Shown here: piece by piece, positions 41,356 through 50,542 of the stretch
Layout: every line of letters begins with the position of its first letter
How positions within the stretch are numbered: the first letter of the stretch is position 1
Source of the DNA: Candidatus Kapaibacterium sp.
Lineage (GTDB): Bacteria > Bacteroidota > Ignavibacteria > Kapaibacteriales > UBA7675
DNA length: 64,000 nt
Reading direction: 5' to 3'
Assembly: GCA_028284775.1 (NCBI GenBank)
Contig: JANQRB010000084.1
Coordinates: 43,634-107,633, forward strand
Position numbers and translations under genes: made by a program
Notes under the pieces: generated by a model
Told to the model about the DNA's origin: nothing
Seen by the model: only the letters and a program-made list of their open reading frames with translations
Database searches by the model: none

Positions 41356-42882
41356 ATGGCAATGCACGTTTCCCAGATTCTCGATGTTCTCGATCCGCTT
41401 GAAGTCCGCGGGCCGCGGCAGGGAGAGCTGTGCCACCTGACCTGCGATTCGCGTGACTGCCGGCCGGGCGCATTGTTCGTTGCGATGCGCGCGGCCATCA
41501 ACGATGGGCATCGATTTATCGCTGACGCCCTGCAGCGGGGCGCCGCGGTGATTGTCTGCGAACAATGGCCTGCGGGACTGGAATTGCCGGAAGGCCGCAC
41601 CTGTCTTTTGCTTGGCGATTCGCGCAAAGCGATGGCGCTGCTGGCTCACTCCTGGTATGGCTGGCCGGCCCGCTCGATGCGCATTATCGGCATCACGGGC
41701 ACTAACGGTAAAACGAGTACGGCCTACATCCTAAAAGCATTACTGGAGGCGATGGGCGAGCGGGTTGGAATGATCGGCACAACCGGTATTATGATCGGCG
41801 CGGACGTCCTTCCGACGCGTTTCACGACGCCGGAGCTGCCGGAGCTGGCGGCCGTCCTGCAGCGAATGCGGGCTGCCGGCGTCGGGACGGTTGTGATGGA
41901 GGTATCCTCGCATGCGCTCGCCCTCGACCGTGTGCACGGTATTGACTTCTCCGCTGCCGTCTTTACGAATCTCAGCCAGGACCACCTCGATTTTCACGGC
42001 ACGGCGGACGACTATGCCCGCGCCAAGCAATTGCTCTTCAGCGGTCTGTCGTCGTCGGCGACGGCCATCTTTAACGGCGATGACCCGGCGTCTGTATTAA
42101 TGGCACAGGGTTGCCCCGCCGTCCGACAACTTCGTTTTGGGCGGGCCGGGACGGCTGACCTGCATATTCGACGAGCGCGACTGCTGCCCTCGCTTACCAG
42201 CTTTCAGCTTCAGTTCTCGGCGGCCGTTACGCTTGCGGCGTCGGCGACATGTGAATGCCGGATGGCGCTGGTCGGCGCGTTTAATGTGGAGAATGCAGCT
42301 GCGGCCCTGGCGCTCGGCGCGGCTTTCGGTTATGCGCCGGCGGACCTCTGCCGGGCGCTTGCCGCAATTCCTCCGGTAGCGGGACGTATGGAACGAGTGC
42401 CTCTGCCCGGCGCGGCCACGGCGATTGTAGACTTTGCCCACAGCCCCGACGCCCTTGCGCAGGCGCTCTTCACCTGCCGCAGCATGCTGAATAGCGATGG
42501 GGCGGCGGGACGGTTGATCTGTCTCTTTGGCTGCGGGGGCGATCGCGACCCCGGCAAGCGTCCCCTGATGGGGGCCGTCGCCGCAAAAGAGGCTGACATC
42601 GTGATTCTGACCAACGATAATCCGCGCGGTGAAGCGCCGGAGACCATTGTGCAACAGATTCGGCAGGGTATCCCGGCCGAGCGACGACCGCGACTGTTGG
42701 TGGAACTCGACCGCGCGGCGGCCATCGCGACTGCGCTCGGACTGGCGGCGACGGGGGACATTGTGTTGATCGCCGGCAAGGGGCATGAAAACTATCAGAT
42801 CATCGGCAAAGATCGCCTGCCCTTCAGTGACAGGGCGGAAGTGCAAAAATTTGTGGCCGGCGCCGGAGCGGCCGCAGAGTGA
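41356..42882 (+). CDS. murE: UDP-N-acetylmuramoyl-tripeptide synthetase MurE
   Basis: MurE adds the third residue of the peptidoglycan stem peptide in the cytoplasm. The 508-residue protein has the ATP-binding loop GTNGKT (115-120), the central block TNLSQDHLDFHG, and a lysine at 224 in the position usually carbamylated. The motif DNPR at 421-424 is the version that recognises meso-diaminopimelate. No other mur or fts gene follows, so it is detached from the usual division-cell-wall cluster. The start is uncertain: ATG 41356, 41362 or upstream 41311; no good ribosome binding site marks one. Confidence 0.92.
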   Translation: MAMHVSQILDVLDPLEVRGPRQGELCHLTCDSRDCRPGALFVAMRAAINDGHRFIADALQRGAAVIVCEQWPAGLELPEGRTCLLLGDSRKAMALLAHSWYGWPARSMRIIGITGTNGKTSTAYILKALLEAMGERVGMIGTTGIMIGADVLPTRFTTPELPELAAVLQRMRAAGVGTVVMEVSSHALALDRVHGIDFSAAVFTNLSQDHLDFHGTADDYARAKQLLFSGLSSSATAIFNGDDPASVLMAQGCPAVRQLRFGRAGTADLHIRRARLLPSLTSFQLQFSAAVTLAASATCECRMALVGAFNVENAAAALALGAAFGYAPADLCRALAAIPPVAGRMERVPLPGAATAIVDFAHSPDALAQALFTCRSMLNSDGAAGRLICLFGCGGDRDPGKRPLMGAVAAKEADIVILTNDNPRGEAPETIVQQIRQGIPAERRPRLLVELDRAAAIATALGLAATGDIVLIAGKGHENYQIIGKDRLPFSDRAEVQKFVAGAGAAAE

Positions 42883-43204
42883 ATTTTTTCCCTTTACAAT
42901 CTGACAACACTCTTGTAGATTTGAACCGTTGTATTTGCGAAAGATTCACTGATTTCACAACCCAACAGGATACTCTCTATCGATCCCAGTTGATACCGCT
43001 TAGATTCCTATCCGCTCCGGCGGGCGCATCGCAGCACTATCAGAATTGCGCGACTTCATTCCCCGGCTGACCTATTTTATCGATGGGAACCAGGATTCCC
43101 AGATGATTGCTTATGTCGGGTGTGGGTCGCGTTCAGTTGTTTTTGTCGGTGCCGCTGCTTTGCGGATACGCGCAAACGCTTAGAACTATGAGGATTGAAG
43201 AGAG
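42883..43204. other. Intergenic region upstream of sprA
   Basis: This 322-base gap holds the likely sprA promoter. TAGATTTG at 42916-42923 is an exact match to the Bacteroidota TAnnTTTG element, but a clear -33 TTG is lacking. A 6-bp hairpin (43084-43089 with 43096-43101) lies about 105 bases before the start. A short open frame (42879-43070) starts inside murE and shows no recognisable content. Confidence 0.35.
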
Positions 43205-46200
43205 GTGCAACTCCGTCCGGATACCCTCGCATTGCCTGATTTGATCAGACGGAATACCGGCTTTGGCAGATCTGCCCTGCTGGCGGGAATGCTACTTGGC
43301 TGCATGCTAATGCTGACCTCGGCGCTGGCTGCTCCCACGGCGCAGGTTCTGCTGCCCGCAGCCCAGCAGACGGCGATGTCGCAGGAATGGCGTTTTTCGA
43401 ATGCTCCGGCGGCGGGCAGCGTAGTTCATGCGCTCGTGCTGGCAGCGGCTATGCTGCCGCAAAACGATACGACTCGCCGCGCCGCCCGCGATACCCTGGC
43501 GTCGAGCGACACGACCCGGCGCGCCAGCGATACGCTGCGACCATTGCCGACCGATCCCTATCTGCAGCCCTCGGACTCCATTAATGTTCGCTCCGCCGGC
43601 TTTGGCAAACGCACGGGCGTCGGCAATCTGCAGGCGCCGCTACCGGATCAATACGAGCATCAGGTCGAAATCGACGCCGAGAATAACGTACTGCGTCTGC
43701 GCGAACAGCTTTTCGGCAGCGATTATAGCGTAGAGCAGAAAGTCGGCCTGGAAAACTACCTGGACAGCCGCAAGCAGTACATACAGAAAGACATTGCCGA
43801 TTCAATCAACCGGCATTACGATCTTGAAAAGGCGCTGACCAAAAACGAACTTGCCGACATACTGAATCAGGCCACCAACCTCATTATTCCGATTCCCCCT
43901 AACCCGCTCTCCGGCATTTTCGGCAAACCGGAAATCAGCATTAATGTCAGCGGCGAAGTCAATGTGCGGGGCGGTTGGCGTTGGGACTCTCAAAACCTCG
44001 GCACTTCGTCCGCCTTTGGACAAACGCAGTCGGGACCAATTTTCAACCAGGATATCAAGGTCAATGTCAACGGCCGGATCGGCGATAAGTTTAAGTTGGG
44101 TGTGGACTGGAGTTCGCGCCGCCAGTTCGAATTCGACAACAAGTTTCGCATCGGCTACGAAGGCTACGATGACGACATCATCAAAAAGGTCGAAGTCGGC
44201 AACGTTAATCTCAACTCGGGTTCAACGCTGATCGGCGGCTCGCAGGCCCTCTTCGGCGTCGCCGCTGATTTTCAGTTCGGTCCGGTCTACCTCAAGACCA
44301 TCGCTTCGCAAAAGCGCGGCCAGCGTCGTTTCGTGGAGTTGAAAGGCGGCAAGCTCAGCCAGCAGTTCGGCATCCGCGCCTACGAATACGCCGAGAACCA
44401 CTTTTTTCTGGATACGGCCTACAAAGCGATATTTACCGAAGCTTTTCGCAGCGGCATCCGCAATGTTCCGGCCAGTGCTTCGGCGCTGAGAGTCAAGGAA
44501 ATCGAAGTGTGGGAAAGCGAAACCGCGCTTAACGATGTGGACAACATTACCGAAGCGATTGCGATTGCCGACCTTGAAGCCATCCCGTCCAATTCCCGCT
44601 ATGACAATACAATATTCAGCCGCAGCCCAACGCCGGGTATCGTTGAGCGCGGCCGTTTTCGGCGTCTGCCGGAGTCCCGCTATGATTATGATTCCGACTT
44701 GGGGATGTTAACGATCCTTAATCTGCGGCGTGACCGGACCTATGGCGTAGCTTATCGTATCGAAGGCGGACCCTCCAGCGGCACGGGCGACGATCTGAAG
44801 TACGGCTCCTTTGCCGAAGAAGTCGGCACCACCGACACGCTGGTGCTGAAGCTGGTGTATCGCCAGAATCTGCAGCCAGGCTTCACTTTGTTGTGGGAGC
44901 GGCAGATGAAGAATTTTTATCCGCTCAACCTCAATAATGTTAATCTCGATGAAACGCAGATCAGCATTTTTTATCAGCGCAATACCAATGACTCCGCCGA
45001 TGTCATCCCGGGGGCGCCCGATAAGATTGTGACGATTCTCGGTGTGGATCGTGTTAACAATGCTTCCGGCGACGCCACGCCCGACGGACAGTTCGACGTG
45101 CGCAATGCCGCATTCTTTAACACGCAGCGCGGCGAAATTATGTTCCCCTCGCTGGAACCCTTTCGCGACGGGCTGATCAGCTATTTCACCAATACGCCCG
45201 GTCTTAACCCGACCACCGCCGATCGTTTTGTCTACTCCGCCGTCTACGATACGACCAAGGAAGTGGCGCGACAGCAAACCGAACGCGATCGATTTATTAT
45301 CGGCGGCGAAGCCTCCGGCCGATCCAGCACCCGGATTCAACTGCCGAATGCCTTTAACCTGGCGCCGGGCAGCGTTCGCGTGACGCTTGACGGCCGGCAG
45401 CTCCGTGAAGGCAGCGATTATACCGTTGAGTACTATTCGGGTATGATCACGCTGCGCAATCAACAGGCAACGCTGCCGAATGCCAATGTGAGCATCGAAT
45501 ACGAGCAGAATGATATTTTTAACCTCAGCACGCGTACGCTGGTCGGCCTCAGAACAGATCTGGATATGAATTATCTGTTGCGCTCGCGTGAGATAAGCAG
45601 CAACCTCGGCTTTACGGTCATGCACTTCGATCAATCGCTGCAGGTGGACCGCGTCCGCATCGGTGAAGAACCGGTCAGCAACACCATGATCGGCTTCGAC
45701 GGTCAGTTTAACTGGGAGTCGGACTGGATCACGCAAGCGCTTGACAAGCTGCCCTTACTGGATGCCAAGGAGCCTTCATCCCTGGCGGTGCGCGGCGAAG
45801 TGGCCTGGATTCTGCCGGACCCCAACAAGAAAAAGTCCGACATCCCCGAGGATAACGGTGAATCGGTAGCTTATATCGACGACTTCGAAGGCGCTCAGCG
45901 CTATATACCGCTGGGACTGACCGCCACCCAGTGGGTGCATTCCTCGCCGCCGATCGACACGACGATCGACTCGACGGCCGAGCAGATCGCTCGCTATCGC
46001 GGTAAACTTTTCTGGTGGCGTTATTTCATTCCGCGTACGCCGGTGCGCGAAGTGTACCCGGATCGCCAAACGGTGGCGGCCAGTCAGAATCTGAGTGACC
46101 TAAATATTAACTTTATTCCCGATCTGCGCGGAATCTACAACAAGAACGAGAACTACCGTGATTCGGCCGAGATGACGCGCCATCCCTTTCAGGCGCCGGG

Positions 46201-49200
46201 CGTTGGCGAACGGGACAAGATCTGGGCCGGCATGCAGCGGCTGCTTTCATCATTTAACACCAACTTCGATTCGGATAATATCGACTTCATCGAAATAGTG
46301 ATGAATGTCGAAGAGCAGGAAAACGACCTGACGAAGATGTACATCGACCTCGGTCAGATCAGCGAAGATGTAATCCCCAATCAGCGCCTCGACACCGAAG
46401 ACGGCTTTACGGAAGCGGCACAGTTTCCGAACGGTATTATCGACGAGGGCGAAGATCTTGGGATCGACCAGCTTGACGATGCTGGCGAACAACTCGATTA
46501 TCCGCCGGAGTTGATCGTCGGCGATCCCGATCCGGCGCGTGACAATTATTTCTTTGACTTCTCCAAGGAAGCCGGCGATCTGGAACCGCAGGACTTCTTT
46601 CTGTTTAACAACTACGAAGGCAATGCCGAGATCGCCCAGACCGGTCAGTTTCCCGATACCGAGATCCTGAACGACAACAACGGCCAGTCCATAATGCTGG
46701 ACAATAGCTATTTCCGCTACGAAGTCAACCTCAGTCAGGATGCCAACACCAACGAGCAGATCGTCGGCGGCAATGAACCCTGGTTCCTGTATCGCATTCC
46801 GATCCGCGGCCCGCGGCAGATCTTCGGCAATCCACTCTTCTCCAATATTCAGTATGTGCGTGTCTGGTGGAAAGGCGGCACCTTCAAAGGACGCATCGCC
46901 GAATGGCGTCTGGCCGGCGCGCAGTGGCAGCGATTCGAGGCGCCGCCCGAAGGCAGCGATACCGATACGACGATCCAGGTGGCTTTCGTCAGTGTGGAAG
47001 AAAACAGCGGGGCGCCCGACTTTTACGAAAAGCCGCCGGGAGTGGAAGCGCCGCGCCAGTTAAACAATCCCGACCTCAACCAGGATATCCGCCTCAACGA
47101 ACAATCTATGTCCATCTGCGTGGAGAATTTGCCCTTTGGCGAAGAACGGACGGCAGTACGCTTCTTTCAAAATCTCGACATTTTCTTTTACAAGCAGTTG
47201 AAGTTCTTCTTTCATGGTGATGGTCAGATGCCGAACGATGTGATTCCGGGAGCGACGCCGCCGGCCTACGCTTACCTGCGTTTCGGCACCGATTCGCTGA
47301 ACTATTACGAGTTCTATCGACCTCTGACACAGGGCTGGACCTCGGTCAGCATCGACCTGGAAGAACTGACAGGTATCAAAGAAGAGCGTCCCGAAGGACA
47401 GGAAGATCGGCGCTATGAAGGCCGCAACGGCGTTGCGAACGACCCGCTGGCTCGTTATGTCATTCGCGGTTTCCCGACCTTAACAAATGTGCGCTTCTTC
47501 GGCTTCGGGATCCGCAACCCGGACGGTAATCGGCCAAACTCGCTCAGTACATGTATGTGGGTTAACGAACTGCGACTGATCGATGCCGAAGATCGCAGTG
47601 ATCTGAGCTGGTTTATGAATGCGCAGCTTAAACTTTCCGATTTTGGCAACGCTTCATTTTCTTATAACCAGACCGACCCTAACTTTCACCGTTTGGAGAC
47701 CCAGTTCGGCGATCGTATTAAGCGTAAAAACTGGAACTTTAACTTTTCCGCCGGCCTTGAGAAGTTTTTTCCGAAGGAATGGCGTGGGATGGCCGTCCCC
47801 TTTACCTACACGCACAGTGAGCGCAAGGAAGATCCGGAATTCGTGACGCAGTCGGATATTAATCTGGAAGAGGCGGCGCTGGCGGCCGAAACGGCAGCCT
47901 TAACCACGGGAGCGACACCGCGCCAGGCGCGCCTGGAAGGCGATAGGGTGCGGCGGCGCTCCGAGACCCTGATTGTTGAAGATTCATGGGCTCTTACTGG
48001 CGTGCGGCTGGGCCTGCCGAGCAAAGAGTGGTGGGTGCGAGACCTGTTTAATCGTGTGTCGGTCGGTTACAGTCAGAGCCAGTCTTTCGAGCGTTCGCCC
48101 GTACTGGCGGAACGACGGCAATGGCGCTGGGACCTGGACACCCGCTATAACATTACCATCCCGCCCAACTATACCGTCAAGCCCTTGAGCTGGCTGGAAG
48201 ATGTTCCCTTGTTCGGCATCTACAAAGACTTCACGTTTTCTTTCCTGCCGGCCAACTTTTCAACCGGCCTGAGTATGACGCGCGGGCGCACAACCGAGCA
48301 ATCGCGATTCCTCGATGTGCCGAGTCCCGTCATCCGCCGTTTTTCAGCCGACCGCAATGCGCAGTTCTCCTGGAAACTGACGGAAGGCGGTCTGCTGAAC
48401 ACGACGATGGATTATTCCTTTAACTCTACCTCGACACTGGTGCAGCACGAGCTGGACGAGAACGGCAATCAGCGCGCCGGCGGCGACATTTTCGATCGCG
48501 TCTTTTTTAACAAAGGCAAGATCCTCGACCTGGGGCAGGACATCAACTACAACCAGACGGTGACCTTGAACTTTAAGCCGACGGTGCCTCCTATTTTCGG
48601 CATCGATAAATATCTGACGCCGACGGGCTCATTCACGACGAACTACAACTGGTCGAATCAGCTGCAGCAGGATCCGGCTGTTCGGGATATCGCGAAAAGC
48701 GCTTCCTTTGACAATACCATCCGTTTCGGCCTTTCTTTCCGCCTCAAAGCGCTTGGCGACAGCTGGTGGGGCGTGAAGCCGCAGAGCGGTACCTCGCGCG
48801 GCGGCCGGGGTCGCGGACGATCCAGAGACAAGGATACGACCCAAACGGAGACAGACGAAGAAAGCAAAGGGCTGTTCGGCACGCTTGGCTCGATCTTCAA
48901 AACCGTATTCCTGGACTATGACAACGTTACCATCAACTTCCAGCAGAGTAATACGGCTCGCAACCCCGGCATTATCGGCGGCAACGGTCAGACCAATTTC
49001 TGGGCGCGGGCTCCTTTTTTCCGGGCGGAAGATGAAATCTTCGGACCATCCGCCGCTTATCAGCTTGGCCTGGTTTCCAATCCACACGGCGGTTTCAATA
49101 CCCGGCTGACCAGCGCCTTTCCCTTTATCGCCTTCGAGACCTTTCCCGGCCGGCGCCCCGCCAATGCGACATTGCAGGATAACTTCGCGCAGCAGTCGCA

Positions 49201-50224
49201 GCTGGAGTTACGCACCTCGCGTCCGCTCTGGGAAAAGGCAACTCTGGAACTGAACTGGCGCTCGCAATTCGGCTACAACCGCAATCAGACCGTTACGACA
49301 CAGGCGGACGGCATACCGGAATTTTCGGCGATTACCGTACGGGAGAGCTACAACCGGACATTCCTGAGCGTACCGAGCTGGTTCCTGTTCAGTCCGATCG
49401 GCAGTGATGTGCAGAGTGTGATCGACAACTACAACACACGCCGGACAGAAATTGAGGCGCAAGAGCCCGACACGCTGCAGCGCAATCGTTTGCTGGCGCA
49501 GGCGCTGTCGGAAAGTTTCGAAGACGGCCTCGAATCATTTAATTTCATACCGAAACCGCTGCGCCGGATATTGCCACGCGTCAACTGGTCCTTCCGCTGG
49601 GAAGGGCTGGAAGAGTGGAGCCTCTTCGGCGGCATCGCGCGACGGATCAGTATCGAGCACCGTTACCAGTCCAACTACCAGGAAAATGTGATCGTCAACG
49701 ACGAAGGCCGCGAGATCGAATCACAGTCCGTAGATCTGGGTTTTCAGCCCTTAATCGGACTTAACATGCAGTTCGACCAGGCCAAGCTCGACGGCAACCT
49801 GACCGCCAAGCTGCGCTACAATACGCGTACCACCTACCGGGTATCGACAGCCGCCCGCTCGATCAACGAAGATGTGACCAATGACTTTTCATTGGAAGTC
49901 TCCTATGCCAAGCGCGGCTTCAATTTTCCGCTCTTCGGTCTGGACCTGGAAAACGATATCGAGTTTGCCTTGACGACCCAGTATCGCAACACTTCGAGGG
50001 CAACTTTTGATATCGACAATCCCGACGATGCGGACGGCAACCGCCTGGACGGCACCACGCAGATCATCATCGAGCCAAGCGCTCGCTATACGATGAGCCG
50101 GCGCGTCAGGGCGCGGGCATTCTTCCGTTACGAAGCCAATCTCAACGAAGGCGCCGCTACTCCCGGCAACACCATAACACAGGTCGGACTGGATCTGAGC
50201 ATCTCTATTGCAGGCGGACGATAA
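43205..50224 (+). CDS. sprA: Type IX secretion system outer-membrane translocon SprA (Sov)
   Basis: SprA is the giant beta-barrel that carries T9SS substrates across the outer membrane. The 2339-residue length matches the family (about 2400 residues in Flavobacterium). After a signal peptide (cleavage near residue 42) and a Thr/Arg/Asp-rich linker come diagnostic blocks: FNQDIKVNVNGRIGDKFKLG, then FDNKFRIGYEGYDDDIIKKVEVGNV and SGSTLIGGSQALFGV, which are near-universal in SprA. The rest is long alternating-strand sequence ending in SISIAGGR. Translation starts at GTG after GAAGAGAG. No other gldKLMN, porV or porU gene is nearby. It would export the DUF1501, M28 and M23 proteins encoded in this window. 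Confidence 0.96.
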   Translation: MQLRPDTLALPDLIRRNTGFGRSALLAGMLLGCMLMLTSALAAPTAQVLLPAAQQTAMSQEWRFSNAPAAGSVVHALVLAAAMLPQNDTTRRAARDTLASSDTTRRASDTLRPLPTDPYLQPSDSINVRSAGFGKRTGVGNLQAPLPDQYEHQVEIDAENNVLRLREQLFGSDYSVEQKVGLENYLDSRKQYIQKDIADSINRHYDLEKALTKNELADILNQATNLIIPIPPNPLSGIFGKPEISINVSGEVNVRGGWRWDSQNLGTSSAFGQTQSGPIFNQDIKVNVNGRIGDKFKLGVDWSSRRQFEFDNKFRIGYEGYDDDIIKKVEVGNVNLNSGSTLIGGSQALFGVAADFQFGPVYLKTIASQKRGQRRFVELKGGKLSQQFGIRAYEYAENHFFLDTAYKAIFTEAFRSGIRNVPASASALRVKEIEVWESETALNDVDNITEAIAIADLEAIPSNSRYDNTIFSRSPTPGIVERGRFRRLPESRYDYDSDLGMLTILNLRRDRTYGVAYRIEGGPSSGTGDDLKYGSFAEEVGTTDTLVLKLVYRQNLQPGFTLLWERQMKNFYPLNLNNVNLDETQISIFYQRNTNDSADVIPGAPDKIVTILGVDRVNNASGDATPDGQFDVRNAAFFNTQRGEIMFPSLEPFRDGLISYFTNTPGLNPTTADRFVYSAVYDTTKEVARQQTERDRFIIGGEASGRSSTRIQLPNAFNLAPGSVRVTLDGRQLREGSDYTVEYYSGMITLRNQQATLPNANVSIEYEQNDIFNLSTRTLVGLRTDLDMNYLLRSREISSNLGFTVMHFDQSLQVDRVRIGEEPVSNTMIGFDGQFNWESDWITQALDKLPLLDAKEPSSLAVRGEVAWILPDPNKKKSDIPEDNGESVAYIDDFEGAQRYIPLGLTATQWVHSSPPIDTTIDSTAEQIARYRGKLFWWRYFIPRTPVREVYPDRQTVAASQNLSDLNINFIPDLRGIYNKNENYRDSAEMTRHPFQAPGVGERDKIWAGMQRLLSSFNTNFDSDNIDFIEIVMNVEEQENDLTKMYIDLGQISEDVIPNQRLDTEDGFTEAAQFPNGIIDEGEDLGIDQLDDAGEQLDYPPELIVGDPDPARDNYFFDFSKEAGDLEPQDFFLFNNYEGNAEIAQTGQFPDTEILNDNNGQSIMLDNSYFRYEVNLSQDANTNEQIVGGNEPWFLYRIPIRGPRQIFGNPLFSNIQYVRVWWKGGTFKGRIAEWRLAGAQWQRFEAPPEGSDTDTTIQVAFVSVEENSGAPDFYEKPPGVEAPRQLNNPDLNQDIRLNEQSMSICVENLPFGEERTAVRFFQNLDIFFYKQLKFFFHGDGQMPNDVIPGATPPAYAYLRFGTDSLNYYEFYRPLTQGWTSVSIDLEELTGIKEERPEGQEDRRYEGRNGVANDPLARYVIRGFPTLTNVRFFGFGIRNPDGNRPNSLSTCMWVNELRLIDAEDRSDLSWFMNAQLKLSDFGNASFSYNQTDPNFHRLETQFGDRIKRKNWNFNFSAGLEKFFPKEWRGMAVPFTYTHSERKEDPEFVTQSDINLEEAALAAETAALTTGATPRQARLEGDRVRRRSETLIVEDSWALTGVRLGLPSKEWWVRDLFNRVSVGYSQSQSFERSPVLAERRQWRWDLDTRYNITIPPNYTVKPLSWLEDVPLFGIYKDFTFSFLPANFSTGLSMTRGRTTEQSRFLDVPSPVIRRFSADRNAQFSWKLTEGGLLNTTMDYSFNSTSTLVQHELDENGNQRAGGDIFDRVFFNKGKILDLGQDINYNQTVTLNFKPTVPPIFGIDKYLTPTGSFTTNYNWSNQLQQDPAVRDIAKSASFDNTIRFGLSFRLKALGDSWWGVKPQSGTSRGGRGRGRSRDKDTTQTETDEESKGLFGTLGSIFKTVFLDYDNVTINFQQSNTARNPGIIGGNGQTNFWARAPFFRAEDEIFGPSAAYQLGLVSNPHGGFNTRLTSAFPFIAFETFPGRRPANATLQDNFAQQSQLELRTSRPLWEKATLELNWRSQFGYNRNQTVTTQADGIPEFSAITVRESYNRTFLSVPSWFLFSPIGSDVQSVIDNYNTRRTEIEAQEPDTLQRNRLLAQALSESFEDGLESFNFIPKPLRRILPRVNWSFRWEGLEEWSLFGGIARRISIEHRYQSNYQENVIVNDEGREIESQSVDLGFQPLIGLNMQFDQAKLDGNLTAKLRYNTRTTYRVSTAARSINEDVTNDFSLEVSYAKRGFNFPLFGLDLENDIEFALTTQYRNTSRATFDIDNPDDADGNRLDGTTQIIIEPSARYTMSRRVRARAFFRYEANLNEGAATPGNTITQVGLDLSISIAGGR

Positions 50225-50542
50225 GGATAAGGTTGCCTGCCTGTGAAAAAATGCCCAAATTGAGTTGACGGAGAGACGAGAGAGACTAAGACACCGGCAA
50301 CGCAGGCAGCGGGAATCAGTCCGAGTATTGTACTTGAGCTGTGACTTTTGATCTGCCATGCAGTCATTAATGGCACTATGTAAGGCACCGGCATAGCTCC
50401 GGAGCCGTTCGCAATACGATAAGTCCGATTTCGTTGATAAAATCAATTTGTCAAATCGATACTGACTAACTCATTATTAGCCCGCACTCCTGATCTTTTG
50501 CGAAACAAGATCCTCATTTATTATTGAATCATCGGCCTAACT
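50225..50542. other. Intergenic region between sprA and the FG-GAP lipoprotein cluster
   Basis: This 318-base gap has no recognisable gene and no hairpin with a T-run. Its last 150 bases are AT-rich and include the short inverted repeat TTGAT-AAA-ATCAA (about 50434-50446), so it probably holds the promoter of the three-gene lipoprotein cluster. Confidence 0.35.

Noticed and set aside
42879..43070. Small open frame downstream of murE
   Set aside because: It starts inside the murE stop region, has no ribosome binding site and its product shows no signal or domain.
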